Below, piece after piece: positions 37,146 to 49,140 of a stretch of DNA of 64,000 nucleotides (its first letter is position 1; the number at the start of each line of letters is the position of its first letter). The DNA lies in contig NC_054549.1 in NCBI RefSeq assembly GCF_017654505.1, positions 24,423,647 to 24,487,646 on the forward strand. The letters are read 5' to 3'. The DNA is from Polyodon spathula. Lineage: Eukaryota; Chordata; Actinopteri; Acipenseriformes; Polyodontidae. The notes beneath the pieces are model-generated. The model ran no database searches and had not been told where the DNA came from. It saw only the letters and a program-made list of their open reading frames with translations. The position numbers and the translations under genes are program-made.

Positions 37146-38212
37146 ACCAACTGACAAGATTATTGTCAGAACTGTTCTATTTTTAATTGAAATGTGTCTC
37201 ATATGGTTTAAGAATGTCGTCTCATGAGCACTTTGCAAAACAGGATCACTGTACATATTAACTTTAATGGAAACAAACACACATTATTTAAAAACTGTGT
37301 GCTTCAAGCACATGGATAATACTGGAATCAGCAGTAAGAGAATAATGGGAAATAGTAGCAACTATAGTGACAGCAATGTGCAATACTTCAGTATTCTTCA
37401 AGATGTTTTTTTACTGTAATTAAAGACAATGACTAACTTAATAATAATAAAAGGTATATAGTTGCTGCCTGTGGAGCTACTCCCTACAATATAAATAATT
37501 ATACATTACATAAAGAATCTGTATATGCTTGTGTTGTAAATAATTAAAGGTATGACAAAACCCAAGATAATTTGTAAACTAAAAGACATAGTTTACAATT
37601 ACGGTCTAGTCATGTTCCTCTAGTACAAGCATCAGGAAGGGACCGGAGTGGTGCAGACACAGTCCTACAGTATGGTATACTGGTGGCTCTCAATTATAGG
37701 CTAACAAACACAAACTCTATCATAAATATTAGAAAGCTCATAACTCATACCTGTGTGAAGCATCTATGTTTTACAATTCATTTATGAATAAAGATGTTAA
37801 AAATCGTTCTACTGTATTTGAATCAGAAGTAAGCTCTCTTGAATGAAAAATAAACAAGTGTGTGCAAAATGGATTAAACACTGGAATGTTCGAAACAGTA
37901 AGTAGGACTGAATGCCGCTTGAGAGTGTGTTTTCACAAATTACTTGGCAGAGACAAGGCTAATAGGGTTAGGGGAGTACATTCTTTAAGCCACAAATTGG
38001 TAGATGGAATTAGAGACAGTCCCTCAGCTGAACTAGTAAAAGTGAGTTCTTGTGTAAATGAACGACTCTGACAGATTACTGAACACTTGAAGAGTTACAT
38101 AGCAACATCTGCAGCAGAGCCTGAATTAAACACAGGAGGAGCTGTTCCTGCTGACGCCAACACAAGCATGCATGGAACAGCAGCACAGCCACCAGTCTTA
38201 AACGTCCAATTA
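37146..38212. other. No gene seen
   Basis: AT-rich. A 69-codon plus frame (37862-38071) has no recognisable domain. Confidence 0.35.
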
Positions 38213-38480
38213 AATAACTCCATCAGTCCTACCTGGTGCACTTCCATTTGATATCCAGGTTCTACTTGTGCAGTTTTGAAAGGAACCCATATTATAACAA
38301 GCATATATTTTCATTGTAAAAAAATCTTAGTGAGTGAAATTGTCCCCACCCCTTCGACACCTTCGTCTGTGACTGTCATTAACTAACCAGCTGTTTCCTC
38401 TAATCACTAGAACAGCCAGTTGACATGCTTTGACCACAAAGATACTGGAAGTGAAACTGTAACCGACTACCTGAAAGTAA
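38213..38480. mobile_element. R2 MITE, truncated copy
   Basis: The left terminus region (GCACTTCCATTTGATATCCA ... GTGCAGTTTTGAAAGGAACC) and the body (CATTAACTAACCAGCTGTTTC, ATACTGGAAGTGAAACTGTAA) match the R2 copy at 48655-49140. The right terminus is missing. Confidence 0.6.
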
Positions 38481-39329
38481 ACCATGCAAACTGAGATATT
38501 TATTTTTAATTCTGAAATAATGATATTTGGTACCCCACTAAGAGGTTCATTTATCACCCTAAGCCCTGCTGGGGAACATAGGCAGGTTGATTGTCTATCC
38601 CCCTGTGGAGGAGGAGGTAAACTCAAAGCACAAGTTAGTGTGAGGCACTAGAGGTAGGTGTAATTTACCTGACTTGATTACTATTGGAAACTGACACTGA
38701 CACTTGAAGGTTGACATGCATGTAGTTATCTCCTTTGTCCATTGAACGATGGTTGCATTTCCCTGTCAATCAAATCATCATGTCTTCTGCCTGAAACTTT
38801 GCATAGCTTTACAATTTATGGAATTCTTTTTTTAAGCTACAGCTGTGATTGCCAGTAGACATAGGACAATTGCCCAATCAATTGCTTTAGCCCGTTGAAG
38901 AATATTGAGTGTGCTGCACATTCCTGTTGTTATGGGTTTTCTACATTAATATTTCCATTGAATTTCTGTGAAACTATCAGCTCAGGGTGACTGTTTTAAA
39001 AAATGAAACCCAACAAACAGCAAGAATCAATAAAAGCTATCAGACTATAGTTAGAGAGCTCTGTAACCCAACAGCCTTTCTTGACACCTAAAGAGCATTT
39101 GTGTCTCAGTCTTAATAAACTAGGCTCACCCTGACAACACAATGCATGAAACTCCCATCATCGACAAGGCCTGTGTGTGAATCAACTTACTAGACTCAAG
39201 GTTCATCTTAAAATCTATTAATGTACTGACATTAGCTTTGGTTGGGATTTCCATGAAGGTGGAATATGTTTCTTTCCTCTGCTATTAGAAAAACATTCAA
39301 ACATAAAAGTGGTTCAAGCACTCATCCAG
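38481..39329. other. No gene seen
   Basis: AT-rich, without recognisable repeats or exon-like frames. Confidence 0.35.
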
Positions 39330-39560
39330 CATGTCTGGACTGTCACGGAATGCTCTGAGGAGCAAGACAGAGACTTCAGGCATTTTCCATGGTCACCACA
39401 ATCCCCCCATCTCATTCTATTAGAGCATGCTTGAAGGGGACCTTGAACACCGCATTAGTTTCTTAACATCCCTTCAGAGACGTTCCAGAATCTTGTAGGG
39501 TCTATAACACATTATGTCAAGGCTGTGACAGTGGGTAGATTTCCTAAATATTAAAAACCC
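39330..39560 (+). mobile_element. Decayed Tc1/mariner transposase 3' part
   Basis: Plus-strand text resembles the last third of a Tc1-type transposase: a CSEEQDRDFRHFPWSPQSPH stretch (39340-39410) lines up with the usual [10 protein letters not shown] block. The Glu-His of PIEH is still visible, and a LVGSITHYVKAV-like C-terminus follows. Stops and frameshifts are frequent. The closest relative in the window is the minus-strand piece at 46560-46875. Confidence 0.55.
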
Positions 39561-39857
39561 AGCCTAACGTAGAACAAATATGAGTAATAAAGAAATGCTC
39601 CTTTTTTAAATCAAGGAACTTCCTTAACGGATATGTTTCTTCTAATTTTTACCTGAGCTACAGTATGTCTGAAGCTACAGATTGAATATATTCCCTAATC
39701 AACTATTAACCCTGTCTCCTAGTTTTTTTTAACGATTTCTAAGAGACTCGGAATTAAATTGCAAACATTTTAGCAATGATGGATAGTGTTGGGTATTATT
39801 AAGGTTCTTTGTTTTCAATGTTTTTTTTTGAGAAGTGCACAAATTATGGCCATAAAG

Positions 39858-39975
39858 CACTCACCTTTCATACAGTACGGCACTCACCTTTCATACAGTA
39901 CAGCACACACCTTTCATACAGTACAGCACTCACCTTTCATACAATACAGCATTCACCTTTCATACAGCACTCACC
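39858..39975 (+). repeat. 23-bp minisatellite, five units
   Basis: CACTCACCTTTCATACAGTA units start at 39858, 39881, 39904, 39927 and 39950. The spacing is constant and there is no unique spacer, so this is a simple tandem repeat and not a CRISPR. Confidence 0.92.
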
Positions 39976-42117
39976 CTTTAGAGTAACAGTATTTTGAGCC
40001 GACTTCACTGAAACATCATTAAAACCTGTTAATTGAACAAAGCTTGGTGGTAAATGTGAAAGCTTTGCTGCTTCTGATACTATTTCTTTGTTGTTTGTGA
40101 TCAGCTGAAGCACAGCCTAACATGCGTCAGGGACAAGCTGGGAGTCATCGTGTCCTACATTCACCATGCCAGAATTACAGAGAAGCGCAAAGACATGTAG
40201 AAGACTTAAGGGACACCCAAAAAAACAGTCTGCCTGTATTTTTAACACTGAAGTTATTAACTTTTTAAATATTCTACATGCAACATAATTTCACATGACA
40301 TTAAAAGAATACACAAGGGTTAAACCTGAAAGTTGCTAGATGTGTTCCACCCAGCTCACTTTCTTTCTTATTGAATATATCTGCCTGTTATCACATTGAA
40401 TGAAGAAACCTGGCAATGAACAGGTTTCACAATGTTTCAATAATGAACCCCATTCAGTTCAATAACTCATACTCTAAAAGGTGAATGATGTATAATGTTA
40501 TTTTGTGCAAAAATAAACATCGCAAATGAAGAACCCTACGATATTCTATTAGCAACTAAATGTACATTTCGCAATTAGTTGGATTGATAAAACTCAAATA
40601 AACATTTAGAATGTTATAAGATTCCTTATTCCAAAAAGTGACCTTTTGGATTTGAAACCAATAAGATGGGCACCTAGGATGGGAGGGTGGGAAATTGAGT
40701 GTGTGCTGGGGACACTCATTCATGCTACAATCATTTCACTAACAGGACATTTACTGTTTCTTTGATGCTGTTGACTTCAATAAAAAGTCCTTTAGCTAAC
40801 CAAAGTCGTGGCACTCATCCCTTCAGTATTGAGCACCAGACCAGTCTTCTCAAGGCCAGATATAAATCATGACAGTTGATCAACGAAGGTGTATGAGAAG
40901 ATATGTTACCCCTTTGAAAGTGTATGCCACCCTTAAAGCCAATTGCCCATTGCTGGTCTCCGTTCCTGAAATACAAGAACCTATTTTTTGAACAAGAGAA
41001 ATACTTATTTAGTAACAAAACTACAACTTAAATTTCAAGGGGAAATCTCATTCAAATTTTCCTACCTGAATTTTTCTTCTGGTTTACTACACCATTTTCT
41101 ATCTTGGTACCCTCCTGTTGTTTTCAGTTTATTTGAACTTGTATTCGCTGGCAAGCATAACAGCCGCTTGCTTCTTCCCAGAATCCTACAGGAAAAACAA
41201 CTTTTACATGCAGGTGTCTGCTTTGCGCTCATCAGGCACCTGGCCAGCATGGGATGTTGTATTACGGTGTGGTCCATCAGTCCTGATGATTTTGCCTCCC
41301 TAACCCACCCGAACGCCAGTGCAATGCTCCCTGTGTTTTCCCCATCTTGGCGTGCGCTCCTCGACTGTATGACTGATCCTGCAAACCAAGCGGTTGTGCC
41401 TTTACTAGCTGAGATCCCCAGGGACCTCCAACTATTTATAAAGCCATTTATTATTCTACCAATAACATTATAAGCAGACCACACTTTACACTTTATTTTG
41501 AATGGTCGCTGTCCAGTTGCGGACAGACACATACGGCGGCTTGACCATTCTACATTTCTCTACACCCTCCTGCCTCTACAGTAAAAAAGAATTGAAGACA
41601 TCGAAAAAGTCAAAATGTTTAACATTGAATTCCAGTTTCACAGTAGTGTATTGCCAGCAAAAACTAAAGGAAATGTGTCTGCAAAGTGCCAGTTCACTAG
41701 ATGGTGCTGATTTAAAAACCCTTTGGCTGATCTAGCGTATGTTATATATAAGGATGGCAGGTCACTAGAAGTGAAGAGCATCTCTTGAACATGGATGATA
41801 GGCTCGTCATATTTGAATTACACCCAGTAATTGCAGTAGAAGCCACTTGAATTATCATAAAAAGGTTAAGGCAGTAAAAACAAAACAGCTAAGAAAATGT
41901 ACTATAACACCACTTCATGTTTAAAGGTATAGTTCGGATTAGCATGGTATTTAATTTGTTGTTAGAGTATGATCCCATGATTTTTCACTGTTTCGGCGCT
42001 CACAGATGTTTGATAGTCACCAGCATATTTGACCTTTGGAACTGTTTTTGAGCAAGCCGGAGCAAATTGGAATTTGTAAAGATTTTAACTTGAATTTTAG
42101 CGTAATTAGTGACTACC
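39976..42117. other. No gene assigned; a GC-richer open block at 40988-41532
   Basis: Most is AT-rich. At 40988-41473 (plus, 161 codons) and 41062-41532 (minus, 156 codons) both strands are open together for over 400 bp in less AT-rich sequence. Neither translation resembles a family I know, and no convincing splice pair frames it. It may be the relic of an unrecognised mobile element. Confidence 0.35.
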
Positions 42118-42332
42118 TTTATTTATTTTCATACAGTGCCTTTTCACAGTGGACCGCCATCACAAAGTGCTTTACAAGATACAAGACTAGGGTATGCAGA
42201 GTCACTTACAACATCTCACCTGAAAGACGGAGCACAAGAAGGTTAGGTGACTTGCTCAGGGATTTGAAACAGGTACCTCATGGTTACATGCCTGTTTTTT
42301 TTAACCCCTGGACCACACAGCCTCCTAACTAG
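42118..42332 (-). mobile_element. tRNA-derived SINE, minus strand
   Basis: Read on the minus strand it has an A-box-like TGTGGTCCAGGGGTTAA, a B-box-like GTTTCAAATCCC and the shared SINE body (GCAAGTCACCTAACCTTCTT, GTAAGTGACTCTG). The tail is different: GTAAAGCACTTTGTGATGG to an A-rich end. It shares head and body with the SINE at 13285-13480 but uses another LINE-type 3' end. Confidence 0.8.
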
Positions 42333-42547
42333 AGCTTGCCAGTAGGGTGCAACAGTCGAAATGGGTCGATTTCCTTTTATGTTTTGTACACACTGAAAAA
42401 CATGAACTAGACCAAAATGAAACATAACTCAGGGCACAATATATTGGACTTTATGATGTGCTGAATTGAGACTTTCAGGTATCAATTACATTTCTTAATT
42501 ACCTTTAGTAAACTTTCACTTACCTTAATTTAAAGTGATTGTAGCTG

Positions 42548-42915
42548 ACATTTTCCATGTCATGCAAATCCGTTCACTTTCTTGATCTCAAATGTGTAGT
42601 TTTGAAAGAAATGTATGTTTTAAAGCATGGTATCTGGAACTACAAAATGTTAAATAAATTGTTTGCATGGTTTGCATTGGGATAGTCTTGTGTTTCATCT
42701 AACAGTAAAATTTCACCTTTCAACAGCTTCTTTGCTGTTAGTAACCAACCAGTTACACCCCTAATAACTGTTATTCTGTACAGCCATGAAGATGCTTGAT
42801 CTCGAAAACACTAACAGGAAGTGCAGGTATAACGGATTCTCTAGCAGGTAAATCAAGCAAACTGATAACTTTATTTTACCTTGTGTAGTACCAGAAGTCA
42901 TGCTTTAAAATTTAA
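42548..42915. mobile_element. R2 MITE copy
   Basis: It has the left terminus text TGTGTAGTTTTGAAAGAAATG, then CAGCTTCTTTGCTGTTAGTA, AACAGGAAGTGCAGGTATAAC and TAGTACCAGAAGTCATG, in the same order as at 48655-49140. The right terminal arm is not preserved. Confidence 0.65.
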
Positions 42916-43304
42916 ATATCTGACTACAGTATGACATATCTTTCAATGCTGCATATTTCTATTCTATACAGGAACATTATCTACTATGTGCACTGTTCTA
43001 AAACCTGCTGTGTGCGCCAATACCACACACTGTTTCATTTAAAGCTGCAGTACCTAAGACAAAACCTGAACATCATTCAATTATTCATTCAATAAAAACC
43101 TCTGAAAGCATAGATATCAAAGGTTTCTTTAATCAAGTGCAATACCAGATATCATGTTTGCGAGGTAATGTACTTTGCAATATTTCCATTGAAGTCAAAT
43201 ACTAATAAGTGACAACAACACCACCTTAACATTTCTGACAGACTATGCAGTCCCAGGCTACAAATACCTTAAGTTAAAGACTGTATCAGAGTTCTGGTAA
43301 TATT
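42916..43304. other. No gene seen
   Basis: AT-rich, without recognisable repeats or exon-like frames. Confidence 0.35.
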
Positions 43305-43778
43305 GAAATAAGATAACCCTGTTAAATCTGGGGTATTTATCAGTGCCTGCCGGATAACGTCAATCATGTCTGATTAAACGAATCCTGCAGACTACACAGT
43401 CAATATGGGTTTCTTCCAGTAGCTAATCTGACAGAAAACAAATTGAATCAAGTCACTCTAACTCCAAAAACTGCAACAGTGTGTGGTCACCTTGGCTGTA
43501 AATGAAATGTGGTTTCCCCCACATGGAATCACATTTGGGGGATTACTTATAAAATATACTCCCCAGGCTAGATTGCTGTAGGGCCAATAGAGCATTTATT
43601 TTAGGCGCCCTATGACCAGAATCCTTAATGCCTGGTAATGCCCATTGAATTGGGACATTGCTAAATTATAAACACTACCAGTTATCTATTTCCCTAAACA
43701 ATTAAAGAACAATGTGTGTCTATGCATATATAGTGTCACTGTTAACAGTGTGTAAGGTGACTACGGGCAGCCAGGACA
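43305..43778 (+). repeat. Local duplication, copy A
   Basis: 43305-43479 matches 45128-45454 with an indel, and 43757-43778 (GTGACTACGGGCAGCCAGGA...) matches 45455-45476. Copy A has 277 extra bases (43480-43756) between these blocks. The extra part is bounded by direct repeats AACAGTGTGT at 43475-43484 and 43744-43753. Confidence 0.8.
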
Positions 43779-44219
43779 TATGGCACTGGTTGTTAAAAGC
43801 TAAAGGAGTCTAGATGTAATGTTTACACACATATTAATGTGTTATTGTCTGTTAAAAACTGTACTGCTTGATACTTTGTGGCTTAGCTCTTCCTGTAAAA
43901 AGGTAATTCTTTGCATATACCAATACAAACCCAACATAAAAGGAGGCCACATTAAAAATAAACCATCACTCAGCTCCAGAGTATGCAGAATGTGTGGCAG
44001 GACTCCCATAAGAATGAAACATAGTAGGATTGTGTGTAGTGAAAGGTTTGTAGTGCTAATATAAAGAAAAGAGAACTTTTGATGATGGATTTTATGTATC
44101 TGGCTATTTATGAGGAGGAAAATCAAATTATTGTCCTGGGTTTTCAACTGTATTTTCAGGCATTTAAGGTGGATTTTTTAAATGCTTCTGTTGCATTCAG
44201 AGATTGCAAATGCAAATAG

Positions 44220-44220
<1 letters not shown>

Positions 44221-44306
<86 letters not shown>
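44221..44306. repeat. (TA)n microsatellite
   Basis: 43 TA units, uninterrupted, directly abutting a Tc1 terminus. Confidence 0.97.
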
Positions 44307-44307
<1 letters not shown>

Positions 44308-45121
44308 TGAGTGTACAAAACATTAGGAACACCTTCCTAATATTGAGTTGCACCTCCTTTTGCCCTCAGAACAGCCTCAATTCGTCGGGGCATGGACTCT
44401 ACAAGGTGCCGAAAGCGTTCCACAGGGATGCTGGCCCATGTTGACTCCAGTGCTTCCCACAGTTGTGTCACGTTGGCTGGTAGTGGATTTCTACTCTGAA
44501 TAGCTCGTTCCATCTCATCCCACAGATGCTCAATTGGATTGAGAGCTGTTGACTGCAGTAAGCTGAATTCACTGTCATGTTCATGGAACCATTCCTAGAC
44601 AATCCTAGCCTTGTGGCATGGGGCATTGTCCTGCTGAACAAATCCATTAGCAATGGATACACTACTGCCATGAAGGGATGCACCTGATTGGCAATGATAT
44701 TCAGATATCCTGTGGCATTCAAACGTTGCTCCACTTTTATCAAGGGGTCCAATGTGTGCCATAAAAACACACCCCACACCATCACACCACCACCTCCAGC
44801 CTGCAATGTTGACAATCTTTACATAATGGATGCATGTACTCATGAGGTTTTCTCCATACCCTGGTCCTCCTGTCAGCGTGAAACAGCAGGAACCGGGATT
44901 CATCAGACCAGGCAATGTTTTTCCAATCCTCCAGTGTCCAGTGTTTTCGTTCCTTAGCCCACTGCAACTCCAGTTTCTTGTGTTTTGCTGAAAGAAGTGG
45001 AATTCTGTTAGCTCATTGGCTGCCATACCCCATTCGTGTCAAGGTACGACGAGTTTTGCATTCTTTTATGGGTCTTTTGGCACCAATGTTGTACTGGACT
45101 GTCAGTTGACTAACTGTAGCC
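44307..45121 (-). mobile_element. Tc1-like transposon, half element
   Basis: The left terminus (CTGAGTGTACAAAACATTAG) is present, directly after TA repeats. The transposase is on the minus strand. Visible are WSDESRFLLFHAD (first catalytic Asp, about 44905), VMVWGVFLWHTL, QQDNAPCHKARIV (second Asp, about 44610) and LNPIEHLWDE (Glu, about 44535), where the preceding SPD has been lost in a small deletion. It ends C-terminally in GGATQY-like text. The N-terminal DNA-binding half and the other terminus are missing: the element stops at about 45121, where duplication copy B starts. Same family as 55848-57100. Confidence 0.85.
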
Positions 45122-45127
45122 AATAAA

Positions 45128-45476
45128 GAAATAAGATAACCTGTTAAATCTGGGATATTAACTTTTAATGGAAATCCCAAGTGTAAGCACATCATTGGTT
45201 AATGACTAGAGATATTGAACTTCACAAATCAACATCAACTCCTCTGCCAGACACTATCTTCAGATGGCAGTCCTGTAGCTTAAAGAAGTATCAGATCTTT
45301 CTCTGTTTTTTTGTAAGATAAGGTCCTGATAAGGTCAATCATGCCTGATTAAATGAATCCTGCACACTACACAGTCAATATGGGTTCCTTCCAGTAGCTA
45401 ATCTGACAGAAAACAAATTGAATCTAGTCATTCTAATGCCAAAACATGGAACAGGTGACTACGGGCAGCCAGGACA
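45128..45476 (+). repeat. Local duplication, copy B
   Basis: Partner of 43305-43778. It begins GAAATAAGATAACCTG a few bases from the broken end of the Tc1 element and ends with the GTGACTACGGGCAGCCAGGA block. It carries about 150 bases absent from copy A (about 45160-45320) and lacks the 277-base insert of A. Confidence 0.8.
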
Positions 45477-46295
45477 GCATTCTGGAGGTATACATGTGTG
45501 TATATCTCACATTGCTAGCCTGGTCTGCTCTTCATAATGGTCCATTGAGTCACTACTTTTAAAACATGCCTTAGAGAAACAGCAGTAACTGGAAGTTGTG
45601 GCAATCCCATGTGAAACATCGACCCCCTTAGCTGGACACAGGACTTCATATGCTGACGTGTGGGATCCTAATACCTGCTGCACAGGGAGGAATCTATAGG
45701 GGTTCACTCAACTCAAAGTGGAAATAAGATCTGGATGGAATACTGAACAAGAGGGAAATGATAAGGGACCTGCAAGAACTAATGAAAAGTAAAGCAGTTA
45801 CAGTAACTCACAGTTAATAACTATTGCCAGTAATGGTATCTGTGCCATTTCAACACATTAATGTCCCATATTTCTACTTTGTTTCATTTTGTTTCCTAGG
45901 AGTAGATTCCTGAGCTCAGCAAAGGTTCCCCCAGGAATTATAGAATGGGTAGCATGTCATATGCTGCATATACAGGACACAATAACCACTTATCCAAGTG
46001 ATGGGCTCACTAATAAAATGATAATTAAACCTCAGCCTCTTACTGTTGAATCGTTATTCTCTACAGTATGTGCCATGTTGAAATGTTTTCTAGCTCATGG
46101 ATTCATTCTATAAATCTCCCCTGTTCTGCACTGTGCTCTGCAGGTCTCACACGGGAAGTTTTGAAAGAAGAATGTGTTATTACAAATGTGTATTTTATAT
46201 TTTAAAAAAATTCAAATAGATTCTAGTACCAAACTAGGTTAAAGAAAGCTCTCAGAGAATATTTTGTTAACTATAGTTTTGTTTTTTTAAATCTA
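45477..46295. other. No gene seen
   Basis: A 74-codon plus frame (45889-46113) begins near TTTCCTAGGAG, an acceptor-like site, but has no recognisable homology or donor. The remainder is AT-rich. Confidence 0.35.
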
Positions 46296-46385
46296 GTATG
46301 GTACCAGATACCATTTAAAAAAAATGAAAATACATTTTGATTCCTTCAAAACTGCACATGTGAGACCTACTTAGTGCATGGTAAG
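46296..46385. mobile_element. R2 MITE terminal fragment
   Basis: It contains the right R2 terminus only: TAGTATGGTACCAGAT, then TTCCTTCAAAACTGCAC and GAGACCTACTTAGTGCATGG. Confidence 0.55.
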
Positions 46386-46559
46386 ACTGGTAATATTTGT
46401 AGAGTCTGTCAATAGCCAGGAGTGATAAGAGTTTTAAATACTCACTGGTAACCCTTTTGTTGTTATAAGGGTCTTTAGTTTGTTTTAACTTGCTATAATA
46501 AAATGAATCTATTTTACGCACTGACATACACTGCATGGCCAGCGTCTCGAGGGACGTTA

Positions 46560-46875
46560 ATTCTTTTAGTCATTAATATTTCACACAGTTGGTGATTAAG
46601 CAGGGGATTGTGATGTTGAAACCGTCGTTCAAGTTCATACTAAACAAGCTCAATTGGACGGCCACGGAAGATGCCAGAAGTTTCTATCACGTTCCTCATA
46701 CATTCTTGTTACTGTCTACAAGAGCAGCACTGTTGGATAAGACTGATCTGTATTGATGCCTAAATAATCTGCAACATTCGATTGGCTTTCCAGAGTAATC
46801 AAGGAACCCAGGGTATACCAGGAGAACATGCCCCCCACACCAGGGTGATGCCAAATCCACACGGATAGACTGCTA
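46560..46875 (-). mobile_element. Decayed Tc1/mariner transposase fragment
   Basis: On the minus strand VWGACSPGIPW-type text (with frameshifts, resembling VWG-FSWYTLGSLITLE) is followed by RMYEERDRNFWHLPWPSN at about 46670-46710. It is a close relative of the pieces at 23478-23560 and 39330-39560. No termini were found. Confidence 0.55.
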
Positions 46876-47624
46876 TTGTAAAGTTGCTAGGCAATGTGTA
46901 CTTGGCTGTGGATTATTTCAACACTGGCACTTTGGGCAAGTGCAACGTCACAACATAAATAGTAACAATATAAAACTAGAAGGAAACAACATGGTTTGCA
47001 GGAAAAAAGCAATTAATTAAAAGGTAGCTTCTTGAATACGAACACATCTGCCAAGCAAGAGGTGGCAATCTAGCAAGCCAGTTTACATACAGCTTGAATG
47101 AAGAACACGGGCATTCAGTTACCCATTTCAACCACAAGGGACAAGATTATTTTCCATAGGGTGCCATTGTAATGGATTGAATGCAGATGCAAGAACTGGA
47201 GACAAACTGCTAAGACTACGACTCAGACATCTCAATACGTCTTACCATTTCAACCAAAGAGCCAGCTCTAGATAAATACACACCTTAACTCATCAATCGC
47301 TCGGAGATTGTGCATAAGAAAGCAAATCACTGGAACTGGAAATCTTGGCAAACTGTCCAAATAGATAAATTAGTGATTTCTAGTTTAATTGATGACTTTA
47401 ATAGGCTATACATGCAATTCATTTAAAATAGTAAGAGAAAAGAAACAGATAGCCACAAATGGCAAAATGTATGATACTTTTAGGTTTTCATGCAGGCAGG
47501 TTTATAAAGGATGTAAATAACAAATGTCGAGGTGTTATACACTACTGTATAACCAAATGCCAGGAACGACAATTAAACAAAAGTGGGTGCTACATATTGC
47601 AGGTGATTTCATATTTAAGAGAGT
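46876..47624. other. No gene seen
   Basis: AT-rich, without recognisable features. Confidence 0.35.
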
Positions 47625-47745
47625 GCTTCATGGCCCCAGCTTTCTGGAACTCTCTCCCAGCTTTAGTGCATGCAGCTCCCACAATCGCTCGCTTCAAATT
47701 GACTCTCAAGACCCACTTGTTCTCTCTTGCTTTTAATGCTCTCTA
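47625..47745 (+). mobile_element. L2-type LINE, C-terminal reverse-transcriptase scrap
   Basis: The frame reads APAFWNSLPALVHAAPTIAR followed by FKLTLKTHLFSLAF, the well-known C-terminal signature of L2-clade LINE proteins (W-NSLP...FK..LKTHLF). Upstream sequence in frame shows no clear LINE text. The frame ends at a stop at about 47746, as expected near the natural end. Confidence 0.75.
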
Positions 47746-48654
47746 AGCCTGGTATCTGTTATTAGCTGTTGTCCAAATTGCTATTTCAGGTTTTTCACTC
47801 CATCTTATTCATATAATTCTGCTTGACACACGCATCCACAATGTTTAGAATTAATATCCTACCCATTTATTGAATGTATTATGCCTATATTTAAAATATT
47901 TGCATAGTTTTTGTACTGCTGTATTTAACAGGAACAGTAAGACAACAACGCACTTAGACTGAGCTGCAGTCTGGCGAAATGGTTCTGAGTTGAAGGAGGA
48001 CCGCTTAAATATAATAAAGGAAAGTATTATGGATATCCAAGTATAAGAGAATGTGGTTTATTGTTGGACTGCATCTAAAAGTGTGGTTGCATGACCTCCA
48101 AGTATCAGTTGAGTACACAGGAGGTCCAAAAGACGCAGGTACACCAACGCACTGCCACTTGTGAGGGAGGTGCCAATATTAATGACCTATGTGTTTTGGC
48201 TGTTTCATAGGCACCTGCACTGTTGACATCGCTGCTACAGAGGAGTGAACGGCACGACCCAGGATATCGAAGAAAACAGCAGCACAGCACACACCAGAAC
48301 TGCGAGTCCCTACTCTACGTTAAGTACCGGTGCTTGTGTCCACCAGGGCCTGGAGGCGATCAAGCAGGCTGTGGCCATTATGTTAACTACCGTCTCCTTA
48401 CCAGATCCTTATCAGGATGGAGTCTATGTTAGATAAAGGCACAGAGAAAATTTGAAGTTCTCTTTTTTGCATTTCTGTCCACAAGAATGTAAAATGCCAG
48501 AGAAAGACCAATTTAAATATTTCAATCAATTGAAAAGAAACCCAATGTTTCCTTTCACCATGGGTTAGGTGTACCATCTACTCTAAAGGAAGGGTTTTTT
48601 AAATCTGGTGTTTATTCAAGCCATATGTAATTTGTTTTTAAGTGCTAACAAAAC
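47746..48654. other. No gene assigned
   Basis: 48190-48440 is less AT-rich, with open frames on the plus strand (48223-48432 and 48245-48436) after an acceptor-like TTTGGCTGTTTCATAG. Two frames are open at once and neither is recognisable, so I do not call an exon. Confidence 0.35.
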
Positions 48655-49140
48655 AATGACATATCCTTACCTGTTGTGTACTTCCATTCGCTGGATAGGT
48701 CTCAGATGTGTAGTTCTGAAAGAAACACATGCAGTAAATGTATGTTTTATTTAAAACAGATGTAGTACTATGCAAGGTTTATCTATTTGCAAGCCTTGCT
48801 TTCAGCTAGTGTTGCACTTTCTTGTTCCGTCCCCTTCAATGGCTTCTTTCCTGTCAGTAATGAACCAGCTGCTCCCTGTATTGAATGACATGCATTCAGT
48901 CAGCTACTCCCTCTATTGAATGACATGCATTCAGTCAGTAACATGATTTGACCCAGTAGATGCTGCTGAACTGAAATAACATTGGAAGTGCAAATGTAAC
49001 AGATTTCCTTTCTTAGCTCTCTATAACTTTATAGTACCAGAAATCCTGTTATATTAATTCTGTTTGCTACAACATGTGTTTCTTTCAAAACTGCACTCCC
49101 GAGACCTGTGTAGTGAATGGATGTGCACAACAATGACATT
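48655..49140. mobile_element. R2 MITE, best copy with both inverted ends
   Basis: The left end (AATGACATATCC ... TTCTGAAAGAAACACATG) and right end (CATGTGTTTCTTTCAAAACT ... CAATGACATT) are inverted copies about 75 bp long with mismatches. The body includes the CTTCTTTCCTGTCAGTAATG block seen in other copies. A 35-bp tandem duplication (CTCCCT(G/C)TATTGAATGAC units at 48872 and 48907) lies in the middle. There is no coding capacity. Confidence 0.75.

Noticed and set aside
39858..39975. Regular 23-bp repeats resembling a CRISPR array
   Set aside because: There are no spacers between units, and the setting is a vertebrate genome; it is a simple tandem repeat.
48223..48436. Possible exon after TTTGGCTGTTTCATAG
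   Set aside because: Two plus-strand frames are open together, neither is recognisable, and no clear donor follows.
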